Shown here: piece by piece, positions 35,477 to 45,580 of the stretch | How the letters are laid out: each line of letters starts with the position of its first letter | Numbering within the stretch: the stretch's first letter is position 1 | Origin: Prolixibacteraceae bacterium | Lineage (GTDB): Bacteria; Bacteroidota; Bacteroidia; Bacteroidales; Prolixibacteraceae | Assembly (NCBI GenBank): GCA_030602265.1 | Contig: JAUWAB010000007.1 | Coordinates: 1-64,000, forward strand | Length of the DNA stretch: 64,000 nt | Reading direction: 5' to 3' | Notes under the pieces: model-generated | What the model saw: only the letters and a program-made list of their open reading frames with translations | The model's database searches: none | What the model was told of the DNA's origin: nothing | Program-made: the position numbers and the translations under genes

Positions 35477-36151
35477 ATGAAATACGTGCCTCAAATATGC
35501 CTTCTCCCAAAGCGGCGCTATCCGGGAATTCCGGTTCGGGTTATTCCTTTGTTTATCCAATTACTTATTCTTACCGTAGCCGGGAATGTTTCTGCAGGTG
35601 ATACCGAAGGCCAGGCTCATCATTCCGTAAACCGGAACATTTCCTCAGGAATTGTGGAGTCCGGATTTACACCCTTGCCGGGCAAGGAGGCGTTGGCATA
35701 CCACATTAACGCCCCCCAGAATTCAAACCAGACTTCAGTTTTCCGGCGTAAACGATCCATGCTGCGCAACCAGGCCATGGGCATTGGGGCAAACCTTCTT
35801 GGCCCGACAATGGGGTATACATCGGTTTTTCTGCAGTATTCGCCTGGCGAGGTCGTACAGACAGAGATAGGGGCTGACCTGACGACCGTTTACGGGGGGA
35901 TTACCCTGTACCCCAAAATTCCGGGCAGGATTGAAGGTCTGTCACCTTACATGGGTCTGATGATTGGATATTCCGATCCAGCCAGGAAGAATATTGCCAA
36001 GGGGATATACGCCTATATGCCCGTCGGATTAAGGTATGTGACACAGGATGACTGGTATGTCAGCATCGAAATGGCCGCAACCACTGCCAGCACGGTTAAG
36101 ACAGCCCCACTCTTCATGGGCGTCAAGCTGGGGTATCTGTTCAAGCTTTGA
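35477..36151 (+). CDS. Small exported protein, probable outer-membrane barrel
   Basis: 224 residues. An N-terminal hydrophobic stretch (about 23-40, IPLFIQLLILTVAGNVSA) acts as a signal after a basic leader. The body from about 100 has alternating Gly/aromatic strands (MGIGANLLGPTMGYTSVFLQYSP, YMGLMIGYSDPARKN, YMPVGLRYVTQDDWYVSIEMA) and ends in VKLGYLFKL, a typical last barrel strand. I do not recognise a named family. Convergent with pgi, 6-bp gap. Confidence 0.65.
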   Translation: MKYVPQICLLPKRRYPGIPVRVIPLFIQLLILTVAGNVSAGDTEGQAHHSVNRNISSGIVESGFTPLPGKEALAYHINAPQNSNQTSVFRRKRSMLRNQAMGIGANLLGPTMGYTSVFLQYSPGEVVQTEIGADLTTVYGGITLYPKIPGRIEGLSPYMGLMIGYSDPARKNIAKGIYAYMPVGLRYVTQDDWYVSIEMAATTASTVKTAPLFMGVKLGYLFKL

Positions 36152-36157
36152 TACAGA

Positions 36158-37501
36158 TTATAACCTTGCTTTTATTGCCTTGGTTTCTTCCTCAAATCCA
36201 GGCTTTTCGAGCAAGGCAAACATATTCTTCTTGTAAGCCTCAACGCCCGGCTGGTCAAATGGATTGACCCCGAGAACATAGCCACTGATACCACAGGCCT
36301 TCTCAAAGAAATAGATAAGCTGCCCAAGGTAATATTCATTCAGCCTGGGAACTGAGATTTGCAAATTGGGCACCCCTCCATCCACATGAGCAATTGCGGT
36401 TCCCAGTTCAGCCATTTTGTTCACCTCGTCGACCCTTTTACCGGCCAAGAAGTTCAGGCCATCCAGGTTGTCGGGATCCACCGGTATCTCAACGGTCTGG
36501 TCGGGAGACCCGACTGATATTACCGTCTCAAATAATTTTCTTTCTCCTTCCTGTATATACTGCCCCATAGAGTGCAGGTCGGAGGTAAAATCCACACTGG
36601 CGGGGAAGATTCCCTTGCCTTCCTTGCCTTCACTCTCGCCATACAGCTGTTTCCACCATTCGGCGAAATAATGGAGTTTGGGATTGTAGTTGACCATGAT
36701 CTCCACCATATAGCCTTTGCGGTACAGCTCATTCCTTACGGCAGCATATTGTTCGGCAGGATTTTCGCTGAACGGAACACCCGGCGCAGTTAACTTTTCC
36801 ATGTCGGCAGCACCTTCAACCAGCTGCCTGATATCGAAACCGGCAACAGCAATGGCAATCAGACCGACCGGAGTAAGGACCGAATAGCGGCCACCGACGT
36901 CATCAGGGATAACATAGGTTTTATACCCTTCGCTATCGGCAAGTTTCCGGAGGGCACCGCGGGAAGCGTCTGTAACAGCAACAATTCTTTCCCTGGCCTC
37001 TGCTTTTCCGTAACGTGTTTCAATATCCTGTTTGAGGAGACGGAAAGCTATAGCGGGTTCTGTAGTCGTTCCCGACTTGGAAATTACCACGAGAGCATAT
37101 TCTTTTTGGCTCAGCAGCTCCCGGAGTTCAAAAAGATAATCCTCACTGATGTTTTGTCCGGCAAAAACGACCAGGGGATGTGTTCCCGGTTTCAGGGCAG
37201 CAAAGTTGTCGGAAAGCGCATCAATAACAGCCTTCGCGCCAAGATAGGATCCGCCGATCCCAACCACAACCAGTAAGTCGATTTTCTTGTCCAGCAACCT
37301 CCTGGCTGTGTTTTCGATATCGGCTAACTCAATACCTGAAATCATTCCGGGTAATTTAACCCAACCCAAAAAATCATTACCCTTTCCGGTTTTAAGGTGT
37401 AATGCTTCATTGCTTTGGCTTGTAATGGCCGAATATCCTTCAATAGCTTCCTTTCCGGCAAAGCCAAGGGCACGGGTGTAATCGAATTTCATATTATTCA
37501 T
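36158..37501 (-). CDS. pgi: Glucose-6-phosphate isomerase
   Basis: 447 residues, the short bacterial form. Signatures: [37 protein letters not shown] (phosphate site), [28 protein letters not shown], and the C-terminal [19 protein letters not shown] with the conserved Lys. It interconverts glucose 6-phosphate and fructose 6-phosphate. Third gene of lysS-gpsA-pgi, six nt after gpsA. Confidence 0.96.
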   Translation of the reverse strand: MNNMKFDYTRALGFAGKEAIEGYSAITSQSNEALHLKTGKGNDFLGWVKLPGMISGIELADIENTARRLLDKKIDLLVVVGIGGSYLGAKAVIDALSDNFAALKPGTHPLVVFAGQNISEDYLFELRELLSQKEYALVVISKSGTTTEPAIAFRLLKQDIETRYGKAEARERIVAVTDASRGALRKLADSEGYKTYVIPDDVGGRYSVLTPVGLIAIAVAGFDIRQLVEGAADMEKLTAPGVPFSENPAEQYAAVRNELYRKGYMVEIMVNYNPKLHYFAEWWKQLYGESEGKEGKGIFPASVDFTSDLHSMGQYIQEGERKLFETVISVGSPDQTVEIPVDPDNLDGLNFLAGKRVDEVNKMAELGTAIAHVDGGVPNLQISVPRLNEYYLGQLIYFFEKACGISGYVLGVNPFDQPGVEAYKKNMFALLEKPGFEEETKAIKARL

Positions 37502-37507
37502 AATCTG

Positions 37508-38506
37508 TTATGTTAATTTTTCAGTTAATCGCTGAATTTCTTTCCTTGGGGGCCTGTTATTATACAGAATCTGGTAAACCGCTTCACAGATGGGCATATC
37601 TACATTATACTTTTCATTGATTTCCCGGATGGTCTTTGCGGCATAGTACCCTTCGGCTATCATGTGCATCTCAAGCTGGGCAGTCCGTATGGAATATCCC
37701 TTCCCGATCATGGTTCCGAATGACCGGTTCCTGCTGAATTGCGAATAGGCTGTAACCAGCAGGTCACCCAGATAGGCAGAGCTTTTTATGTCGCGGTTTA
37801 TGGGATGCACTGCACCCACAAATCGCTCAATTTCCTGAATGGCATTAGCCACCAGGACGGCCTGGAAATTATCACCGTACATAAGCCCGTGTACAATGCC
37901 GGCAGCAATGGCAATAATATTCTTAATGACCGAGGTATACTCCGTACCCCATATATCGTCTGAAGTGTTGGTCCGGATATACCTGCAGTTCAAAAAATTA
38001 CAAAACTGTGCTGCCTTACCTTCATCCTGGCAGGCAATGGTCAGATAGGAAAGCCTTTCAAGGGCAACTTCCTCCGCATGCGAAGGCCCGGCAATTACAC
38101 CAATGGAAGAAAACGGCACATTATAGCGGGAATTAAGATACTCGGCCACTACCATTCCACCTGAGGAGATCAGGCCTTTAATTCCGGAAACAATATATTT
38201 CCCGGAGATGTCCTCTTCCAGACCCGACAGTGAATCCTGAAGAAAGGCAGAAGGAATGATTAATACCAGCACGTCTGCATCGCGGACAACCTGATTGATG
38301 TCAGCGGAAAAAGAAATTCGTGAAAGGTCAAATTCAACTCCCCGGAGATAACCGGGATTATGGCGGTATTGCTGAAACTGTTCGATCGTTTCGTTATCCC
38401 TGATATACCAATTGATATGGGGTACGTTTTCCAGCAGGATCTTGGCTACCGCCGTAGCCCAGCTTCCACTTCCCAGAACGGCAACCTTGCTCTCCTTTGG
38501 ATTCAT
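37508..38506 (-). CDS. gpsA: Glycerol-3-phosphate dehydrogenase (NAD(P)+)
   Basis: 332 residues from the ATG at 38506 (MNPKESKVAVLGSGSW); the longer TTG reading to 38521 is less likely. Rossmann motif VAVLGSGSWATAVAKIL, VLIIPSAFLQ, VIAGPSHAEEVALER, and SVIKNIIAIAAGIVHGL with the catalytic Lys. It makes sn-glycerol 3-phosphate from DHAP for membrane lipids. Between lysS (78 nt) and pgi (6 nt). Confidence 0.96.
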   Translation of the reverse strand: MNPKESKVAVLGSGSWATAVAKILLENVPHINWYIRDNETIEQFQQYRHNPGYLRGVEFDLSRISFSADINQVVRDADVLVLIIPSAFLQDSLSGLEEDISGKYIVSGIKGLISSGGMVVAEYLNSRYNVPFSSIGVIAGPSHAEEVALERLSYLTIACQDEGKAAQFCNFLNCRYIRTNTSDDIWGTEYTSVIKNIIAIAAGIVHGLMYGDNFQAVLVANAIQEIERFVGAVHPINRDIKSSAYLGDLLVTAYSQFSRNRSFGTMIGKGYSIRTAQLEMHMIAEGYYAAKTIREINEKYNVDMPICEAVYQILYNNRPPRKEIQRLTEKLT

Positions 38507-38584
38507 GAAATTGAAATTCAAATCATAACGACATTTCAGAATGGCAGATACCTGCCGTATATTGGCAAGACAAATCCCGGAGGA

Positions 38585-40336
38585 TTAACTCCGGTCCTCC
38601 CCTGCTGCTTCAATCCAGCTTTTAACCTCATCCGGCAACGGATTGGTCAGTCCGAGCTTATTCTTTTTGTTGTAGCCGCAAAGGTCCTGATGAAGCTTGG
38701 TATGCTTGTCAACCTCCTTTAATTTACCGAGGGTTGTATAACCAATACTTTTGATTACCTCTGCCCATCCGGCAGGGATTCCGGCTGCCTCAAACTCTTC
38801 TGTTGAACTCTCCGTTTCCTGCCTTTTCGGCTCAGGCTTCATCTGAGGGAAAAACAACACATCCTGTATCGACAGATTGTTGGTCATGAACATGGTTAGC
38901 CGGTCAATTCCGATTCCCATACCGGAAGTCGGAGGCATACCGTATTCAAGTGCCCGAAGGAAATCCTGATCTATAAACATGGCTTCATCATCCCCTTTCT
39001 CAGATAAACGAAGCTGTTCTTCAAACCTTTCCCGCTGGTCGATCGGGTCATTCAGCTCAGAATAGGCATTTGCCAGTTCTTTCCCGTTTACCATCAGTTC
39101 AAACCGCTCAGTAAGCCCAGGATTATCGCGGTGTTTTTTGGTAAGCGGCGACATTTCTACCGGATAATCGATAATAAAGGTAGGCTGCACATAATGAGCC
39201 TCGCATTTCTCACCGAAGATCTCGTCAATCAATTTCCCTTTCCCCATGGAAGGATCTGTTTCAATGCCTAATTTATCGCAGATCTCCCTCAGTTCGGTTT
39301 CAGATTTCCCTGCAATGTCATAGCCTGTATGGGTTTTTATCGCCTCATACATGGTAACCCTCGGATAGGGCGCCTTATAATCGATTACCTTGTCGCCAAG
39401 CTGCACAGTTGTTTTTCCATGGAGGGCCAGTGCCACCCGTTCCACCATCTGCTCAGTGAATTCCATCATCCACTTGTAATCCTTATAAGCCACATAAATC
39501 TCCATAACCGTAAACTCCGGATTATGGGTTCGGTCCATGCCTTCATTACGGAAATCCTTGGCGAACTCGTATACCCCGTCAAAACCTCCGACAATCAGCC
39601 TTTTCAGGTAAAGCTCATTGGCAATCCTGAGGTACAGGGGCATATCCAGCGTATTGTGGTGGGTGATAAAAGGCCTGGCTGCGGCACCGCCCGGGATAGG
39701 CTGAAGGATCGGGGTTTCCACTTCGAGATATCCGTTTTCATTGAACATCTCCCGCATGGTATTAATAATCCTGGTTCTTTTGACGAAAGTATCCTTTACG
39801 TGCGGATTCACTATCAGGTCAACATATCGCATACGGTACCGCTGCTCCATATCGGTATAAGCATCGTAAGTGACACCGTCCTTTTCCTTGACGACCGGAA
39901 GCGGCCTGAGCGATTTGCTAAGCAGCACGAGCTCCCTGACGTGCACAGAAATCTCACCCATCTGGGTTATAAACACAAAACCCTTTACCCCAATGGTATC
40001 GCCGATATCCAACAACTTCTTAAAAACCTCATTATAGAAAGTTTTGTCCTCACCTGGACAAAGTTCATCCCGGTTGACATACAACTGAATCCGGCCGCTG
40101 GAATCCTGGAGTTCAGCAAAAGATGCCTTGCCCATTATTCTTTGGCCCATTAATCTGCCAGCCAGGCAAACTTCCTGGTAATTATTTAAATCTGCCTTAT
40201 AGTTGTTTTTTATTTCTTCGGCCAGGACATTTACAGGATACTCCGCCGCGGGGTAAGGGTCGATACCCAACTCACGTAATCTCTTAAGGGAATTTCTCCG
40301 GATGATTTCCTGCTCACTCAATGATATCATTGTCAT
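38585..40336 (-). CDS. lysS: Lysyl-tRNA synthetase, class II
   Basis: 583 residues from the ATG at 40336 (a second ATG at 40330 is equally possible; the TTG at 40342 is not favoured). OB-fold anticodon domain, then class II motifs: motif 2 [20 protein letters not shown] and motif 3 [22 protein letters not shown]. After the usual end FFPQMKPE there is an extra ~80-residue tail ([19 protein letters not shown] onward), a helical extension I associate with Bacteroidota LysS. First gene of lysS-gpsA-pgi. Confidence 0.97.
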   Translation of the reverse strand: MTMISLSEQEIIRRNSLKRLRELGIDPYPAAEYPVNVLAEEIKNNYKADLNNYQEVCLAGRLMGQRIMGKASFAELQDSSGRIQLYVNRDELCPGEDKTFYNEVFKKLLDIGDTIGVKGFVFITQMGEISVHVRELVLLSKSLRPLPVVKEKDGVTYDAYTDMEQRYRMRYVDLIVNPHVKDTFVKRTRIINTMREMFNENGYLEVETPILQPIPGGAAARPFITHHNTLDMPLYLRIANELYLKRLIVGGFDGVYEFAKDFRNEGMDRTHNPEFTVMEIYVAYKDYKWMMEFTEQMVERVALALHGKTTVQLGDKVIDYKAPYPRVTMYEAIKTHTGYDIAGKSETELREICDKLGIETDPSMGKGKLIDEIFGEKCEAHYVQPTFIIDYPVEMSPLTKKHRDNPGLTERFELMVNGKELANAYSELNDPIDQRERFEEQLRLSEKGDDEAMFIDQDFLRALEYGMPPTSGMGIGIDRLTMFMTNNLSIQDVLFFPQMKPEPKRQETESSTEEFEAAGIPAGWAEVIKSIGYTTLGKLKEVDKHTKLHQDLCGYNKKNKLGLTNPLPDEVKSWIEAAGEDRS

Positions 40337-40367
40337 GCTCAAATATTTACTTTTCGAAATATGGCTG

Positions 40368-40375
40368 CAAAGATA
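40368..40375 (-). promoter_or_regulatory. -7 element of the lysS operon
   Basis: TATCTTTG on the minus strand, 32 nt before the ATG at 40336, followed by C. Confidence 0.5.
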
Positions 40376-40532
40376 GAAAAAGAATTTGTCTGCAGTTTTT
40401 GCTAAGAAGGCAATCAGGCAAAGTTATCCGGAAAGAATTTACCCCGGAATTATTATCACACTGATTATCTGCATCTTAAAAAAATCTTTGTGTGTGGAAA
40501 GGCTTTTATAACCGTTATCATTTTGCATTTTA

Positions 40533-40540
40533 TATCTTTG
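40533..40540 (+). promoter_or_regulatory. -7 element of recJ
   Basis: TATCTTTG followed by C, 44 nt before the recJ ATG; no clear -33 box. Confidence 0.45.
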
Positions 40541-40583
40541 CAAAAATCTAAATGCGACAGATAAAAAGACGGAAAGGTTAAGC

Positions 40584-42305
40584 ATGGGTAAAGTTTGGAA
40601 TCTAAAGCCACAGGGCGACATAAATGATATAAAACATCTGTCGGCAGCGTTAAATGTTAATATGGTGATAGCGAACCTTCTGGTTCAGCGTGGCATAAAA
40701 ACGTTTAACGAGGCCAAATCATTTTTTCGTCCCCGCCTGACCGATCTTCATGATCCCTATCTGATGAAAGATATGGATAAGGCGGTCGCAAGGCTTGAAC
40801 AAGCCATCCAGAGCCAGGAGAAGGTACTGATTTACGGAGATTATGATGTCGATGGTACTACTTCGGTAGCCATGATGTACCTATTTCTGAAAGATTACCT
40901 GAACAACATTGATTTTTACATCCCAGACCGTTATTCCGAGGGTTACGGAATATCTCCCCGAAGTATTGAATATGCGGCAGAAGAAAATTTTTCACTGGTA
41001 ATCGTTCTGGATTGCGGGATAAAAGCCGTGGAAAAGATAAATGCCGCAAAAAACAGAGGCCTGGATTTTATCATTTGTGACCATCATAACCCCGGGGAGC
41101 AAATACCCAGTGCCGTTGCGGTCCTGGATCCCAAGCGGCCCGATTGTGAATATCCCTACAAAGAGTTATCGGGTTGCGGTGTAGGTTTTAAATTACTGCA
41201 AGCATATACCCAGAAAAACAATATCAGTCCGGAGAAACTTTACGACCTCCTCGACCTGGTTGTGGTCAGCATTGCCTCCGACATTGTTCCGATAACCGGG
41301 GAAAACAGGGTCCTTGCATACTTCGGGCTTAAGAAGCTAAACACCAATCCGGGGATGGGACTGCAAACCATCATCAACTATGCAGGCCTTTCGGGAGAAG
41401 AGATTACCATCAGCGACATCGTATTTAAAATCGGGCCCAGGCTAAATGCATCCGGCCGGATTGAGCACGGCAAGAAATCGGTACAAATCATGGTTTCCAT
41501 CGATGAGGTAAGCTCCGACGCGCTTGGTGGAGAAATTGACTCTTTTAATGAGATCCGAAAAACCCTTGACCGTGATATTACCCAGGATGCGCTGGATATG
41601 ATCGAGAACAATCCGGAGCTTAAGAACCGGAACAGCACGGTGATATATAACCGCGACTGGCACAAGGGAGTTGTCGGGATTGTAGCTTCAAGACTTACCG
41701 AATTTTATTACAGACCAACCGTAGTGCTCACTGAGTCGAATGGACTTGCCACCGGATCTGCCAGGTCGGTTAAGGATTTTGACCTCTACGAAGCCATCGG
41801 ATCCTGCAGTGACCTCCTTGAGTCTTATGGCGGTCATATGTATGCAGCCGGACTCACCATGAAGATCGAAAATGTATCTGAATTTTCACGACGGTTCGAG
41901 GAGATTGTCACCAGAAGCCTGGCGGGGCAACCTCAAATACAGACCATTGATGCCGATGCCAGAATCGCCCTACACGAAATTACACCCAGGTTTTTCAGGA
42001 TCCTGAAACAGTTTGAACCCTTCGGTCCACACAATCCAATGCCTGTTTTCATAACCGAAGATGTCATTGATTCGGGATCAAGCAGACTGGTAGGAAAAAA
42101 TACGGAACACATTAAGATGGACCTCGTTGAACCCGATGATTCTTCGGCTGTTTATGCAGGTATTGCCTTTAATATGGCAGATAAATTTCCCCTGATCAAG
42201 TCGGGGATGCCTTTCGACATTTGTTACTCAGTAGCTATTAATGAATTTCGCGGAAAAACCAATCTGCAGTTATACATAAGGGATATCAAGGTAAAAGACA
42301 TCTGA
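40584..42305 (+). CDS. recJ: Single-stranded-DNA-specific exonuclease RecJ
   Basis: 573 residues, normal length. DHH phosphoesterase motifs: IYGDYDVDGTTSVAMMY (residues about 83-99), LVIVLDCGIKA, FIICDHHNPGEQIPSAVAVLDPKR and GCGVGFKLLQAY. The DHHA1 part shows ATGSARSV and YGGHMYAAGLTM. 5'-3' exonuclease in recombination and repair. Ends 34 bp from the convergent acyltransferase gene. Confidence 0.96.
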   Translation: MGKVWNLKPQGDINDIKHLSAALNVNMVIANLLVQRGIKTFNEAKSFFRPRLTDLHDPYLMKDMDKAVARLEQAIQSQEKVLIYGDYDVDGTTSVAMMYLFLKDYLNNIDFYIPDRYSEGYGISPRSIEYAAEENFSLVIVLDCGIKAVEKINAAKNRGLDFIICDHHNPGEQIPSAVAVLDPKRPDCEYPYKELSGCGVGFKLLQAYTQKNNISPEKLYDLLDLVVVSIASDIVPITGENRVLAYFGLKKLNTNPGMGLQTIINYAGLSGEEITISDIVFKIGPRLNASGRIEHGKKSVQIMVSIDEVSSDALGGEIDSFNEIRKTLDRDITQDALDMIENNPELKNRNSTVIYNRDWHKGVVGIVASRLTEFYYRPTVVLTESNGLATGSARSVKDFDLYEAIGSCSDLLESYGGHMYAAGLTMKIENVSEFSRRFEEIVTRSLAGQPQIQTIDADARIALHEITPRFFRILKQFEPFGPHNPMPVFITEDVIDSGSSRLVGKNTEHIKMDLVEPDDSSAVYAGIAFNMADKFPLIKSGMPFDICYSVAINEFRGKTNLQLYIRDIKVKDI

Positions 42306-42338
42306 AAAAGAACATCTCCTGCCTGATTCTCAAATTCT

Positions 42339-43490
42339 TCATGACCTGAACACTTCTGCCGCAATTATTGAATTCTCAACCGGTCTGGCATACATTTTAA
42401 TAAATTTCCTGGCAGCCTCTTCCGGATTCTGAGGAATTTGCTTCTGAACATCCTCTACCATTTTCCGGAAATCGACCATATCCTGGGCACTGTAATGATC
42501 AATAAACTCCCCGGCGCCATACATTAATTCATACGCCACATAATTATAGGGCCACAACTTGTAATACTGGTGTATACGGTGATCGATACGAACAGCTAAT
42601 TCCTGAACGAACTCATTGGCCGACAGGTGGTTATTCTGCTGAAGAAAGCTTTGCAGGATGGGTTTTCCAAAGGAGAAATGAACCCTCCCCTTTGGTTTGA
42701 ATATTCCTTCTTCCATATTGTGGAGATCATGGGCCTTGGTTTTTTCATACCCGCCCGCTTCGCGCATGATCAGTTCTTCCACTTTACATATTCCGCACGG
42801 TTCAATCTCATATGAAATGGACAGAGGCACGATGGTCAGTTCGCCAAAACCTTCTGCCAGGCTTTTTTCATTGCTCATATTGAGCATCTTCAGCAGAGCG
42901 AGCTGGGTCTGGTCATCACCATCTTTTGTCCGGCCCTCGCGCTGTGCGATCCAGACCGAATTGTTATTCTCCACGATCGAGCCCCTGATATACTGGGAAA
43001 GTTTCCTGGATGCCTCCAACAGCTCCCGTGAAGCGATATTTCTCTTAACGACAAATGCCCTGTTCAGCTTTACCGCATGAATAATCCAGTCGTAGATCAG
43101 GAGGTTATCACCGATGGCAATCTGTGTGGTGTTCATGCCGTTAGACAGGATCAGATAATTCAGGAAAGCAGCATCCAGTATGATATCCCTGTGGTTGGAT
43201 ATAAAAAGATAGGCCTTTGATTTATCCAGATTCTCAAGACCACTGCAGGTAAGTCCCTTTGTCGTCGTGTGTACAATGATCTCAACCAGATGCCTTACAA
43301 ACGTCGACTGAAGCTCCTCTACCGTCCGGATATTCTCAAGCTGCCGCCTCATCTTCACTTTGATTTCAGGTTTCCGGAATAAATAAGACAGCACCTTATC
43401 AAACACCGGATCCTTCAATACCAACTTAAGTTTCTCGGGGATCTCATCATTGTTATAGGGCCTTATGTCCTCAAATTCACTTACCTGCAT
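42339..43490 (-). CDS. PlsC/PlsB-like acyltransferase
   Basis: 383 residues from the ATG at 43490 (MQVSEFEDIRPYNN); the TTG at 43517 overlaps a promoter-like TTACTTTGC. Acyltransferase blocks are visible: FISNHRDIILD (block I, with His-x5-Asp rather than the common His-x4-Asp), FVVKRN, and IAQREGRTKDGDD (block III). It probably acylates glycerol phosphate or a related lipid acceptor at the inner face of the membrane. Downstream of the HhH-barrel gene by 44 nt. Confidence 0.82.
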   Translation of the reverse strand: MQVSEFEDIRPYNNDEIPEKLKLVLKDPVFDKVLSYLFRKPEIKVKMRRQLENIRTVEELQSTFVRHLVEIIVHTTTKGLTCSGLENLDKSKAYLFISNHRDIILDAAFLNYLILSNGMNTTQIAIGDNLLIYDWIIHAVKLNRAFVVKRNIASRELLEASRKLSQYIRGSIVENNNSVWIAQREGRTKDGDDQTQLALLKMLNMSNEKSLAEGFGELTIVPLSISYEIEPCGICKVEELIMREAGGYEKTKAHDLHNMEEGIFKPKGRVHFSFGKPILQSFLQQNNHLSANEFVQELAVRIDHRIHQYYKLWPYNYVAYELMYGAGEFIDHYSAQDMVDFRKMVEDVQKQIPQNPEEAARKFIKMYARPVENSIIAAEVFRS

Positions 43491-43513
43491 AATATTTCCG
43501 ATTTTTTTGCGAT

Positions 43514-43522
43514 GCAAAGTAA
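43514..43522 (-). promoter_or_regulatory. Near-consensus -7 element of the acyltransferase gene
   Basis: TTACTTTGC on the minus strand, one base short of TAnnTTTG spacing, 24 nt before the ATG at 43490. Confidence 0.3.
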
Positions 43523-43534
43523 CAAAATAACATC

Positions 43535-45580
43535 CTAAAACCGATACCTCAATTGAATTTTAACTTCAGATTTCCTGTTTCCGTCTATTTTACCATGACC
43601 GGAACTTATGGTTTCCTGCCCGGAATACAGAGTACTTCCGGCTTTTAACCAACACTCCAGACCATCAGATAATTTCGCTTTGGTATTTATATATACGCGA
43701 AAACCATCGCCAAAAACAGAAATTGTGGAGAAATTGTACAACAGGTCATTTTCATAGGCGTAAATTCTTGAATGGTATCCCTCCGTGGAAAACCACATTA
43801 ACCGGGTGGTCACCGATAATGGATACCGGGAGGGGGTCCATCCGACATCCTGAAACACCATAAAACCTGTCTCCACTCCGGTCAGCTCAAACCTGGAGTG
43901 TTCAATCCGGCTCCTGACGAACAGCCTGTCGCTCAACTGATAGCGAAGATTCAACCTGTAACCGTCCTTCCTCTGTCCAAGATCCTCATAAAAATTCGAA
44001 TTTTTCACTTTAGTGGCCTTAAATTTGGTTTTCCAGCGTACATAAACATTCAGTTTCCTGGAGTACCTCCAGTCACCCTGAACAAAATAGTCATATCCCG
44101 AAGAAGGTCCGGCAGTGGAATAGGTTATCCAGGGAAAACGAAACCAGTCGGCATATCCCGAAAGGGTAATTTTTGGAAACGGAAATGCCTTTAGCCCAAA
44201 ATAGAATCCTGTTTCGTTGGCGATGGTACTGCCTTCCCCGAAGGCATTGCCCCAGGTTGAATGGTAACTAACCCCGTAGTGCCTGAATACCATCGAGATA
44301 TTCAACTGGTCATGCAAACGGCCCTGCATTCCGTGAATCATGGCAACACCTCCCGACCGCGATATGGCCATCTCTCCGAAGAACTGATATTTTCCGGGTA
44401 TATACCGGTAATCAAAGCTGAAATTAAGGTTTTCCCGTCCCCTGAACATAAATCTCTGGTATAACTGGTCACCCCGGATAAACGGATACTGAAACTGTTC
44501 ATACAGGATATTTATTCCGGCAAAGAGGTTTCCGGAGGTTATTCCGGCAATGAACCCCGTCACCAGGTGCCTTACACTGTTTTTGTCTTCAATTTCAGAA
44601 AGAGTCCGGTGATACCCCGAATTTTGCAAGCTTGAAAAAGTGATCCTGCCAGTTTCATCGGTCTTTAGATTTCCATCCGATTTTTTTCCTGAAAGAAAAA
44701 GGTGGGAGCGAATATTACCGAACCGGAAGCTTGCCGCTGCACCCCTGAAAAAGAAATTTTCACCTGTTGAAGTATATGGGCGTACCTGGCCGGCAGGCCT
44801 TGAAGACTGAATTACCTCAGCCGATTTACCCATAGAAAATCCCTGCGACAACACCAGGCCCTGTCCCGTCCGGACAGAATAATCGCCGGCTATTATCCCC
44901 GGAACACGATCATTGATCCTGAAAGCCAGATGGAAGGAATAGAAATCAAACCCATAGGGATTGGTTCCCCTGAAAAAAGGCTCACCCGGATCATTTTCGC
45001 CGGTAATGCCAGCCTGAAGACTCTTACCCTTCTGAAAAAGATATCTGGCGTAAAGTTTTTGTGGACCACCCTGAAAAGCAGGAGGTTTATCACCCTTCGG
45101 ATAATAGCCTGCAGGTTTCGGAAAAGACTGCCAGCCTTTCAGCAGCACCTGCTGACGTGCATAATCCCGTCCGCCGGTTTTTAAATAATCCCGATTCCCG
45201 GGGAAAGCAATAATGGTAAACGCAGAAATTTTCCCGGCCAGTTCCCTGCCGATTCCTTTGACCGAGGTAAGCTCTGACATAGTCTGAAACAATCCCGCCT
45301 TCTGCCGGTATTCCACAATATTTCCGGCAGTAACCTCATCCAGAAAAGGAATCCGGAGAAGTTCTTCTACAGATGCCGAATTGATATCCAGCGGATTCTC
45401 CGATAAAAGAACCAGTTCTTCGAGCCAATGACTAATATCAGACTCTTCCTCCATCTCCTCGGATAACCATTCGATAAACCGTTCTGCATTAAAGGTGCTG
45501 TTTTCCTGACCACCCGTCTCAGCCCTGCAGAAGAGAACGAGCCAGCCGATGAGTGCAAATGGTAACAGAGGACTTTTCAT
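43535..45580 (-). CDS. Exported helix-hairpin-helix protein with predicted beta-barrel
   Basis: 681 residues from the ATG at 45580 (MKSPLLPFALIGWLVLF, signal peptide); this ATG overlaps the upstream stop as ATGA, so the 55-codon longer reading to 45745 is rejected. Residues about 63-123 contain two helix-hairpin-helix motifs of the ComEA type (LDINSASVEELLRIP, LTSVKGIGRELAGKI). Residues ~130-681 alternate aromatic/Gly strands and end KIQLRYRF, as an outer-membrane barrel would. HhH motifs usually bind DNA without sequence preference. A DNA-handling role at the envelope is an inference; it might equally be structural. Confidence 0.75.
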   Translation of the reverse strand: MKSPLLPFALIGWLVLFCRAETGGQENSTFNAERFIEWLSEEMEEESDISHWLEELVLLSENPLDINSASVEELLRIPFLDEVTAGNIVEYRQKAGLFQTMSELTSVKGIGRELAGKISAFTIIAFPGNRDYLKTGGRDYARQQVLLKGWQSFPKPAGYYPKGDKPPAFQGGPQKLYARYLFQKGKSLQAGITGENDPGEPFFRGTNPYGFDFYSFHLAFRINDRVPGIIAGDYSVRTGQGLVLSQGFSMGKSAEVIQSSRPAGQVRPYTSTGENFFFRGAAASFRFGNIRSHLFLSGKKSDGNLKTDETGRITFSSLQNSGYHRTLSEIEDKNSVRHLVTGFIAGITSGNLFAGINILYEQFQYPFIRGDQLYQRFMFRGRENLNFSFDYRYIPGKYQFFGEMAISRSGGVAMIHGMQGRLHDQLNISMVFRHYGVSYHSTWGNAFGEGSTIANETGFYFGLKAFPFPKITLSGYADWFRFPWITYSTAGPSSGYDYFVQGDWRYSRKLNVYVRWKTKFKATKVKNSNFYEDLGQRKDGYRLNLRYQLSDRLFVRSRIEHSRFELTGVETGFMVFQDVGWTPSRYPLSVTTRLMWFSTEGYHSRIYAYENDLLYNFSTISVFGDGFRVYINTKAKLSDGLECWLKAGSTLYSGQETISSGHGKIDGNRKSEVKIQLRYRF

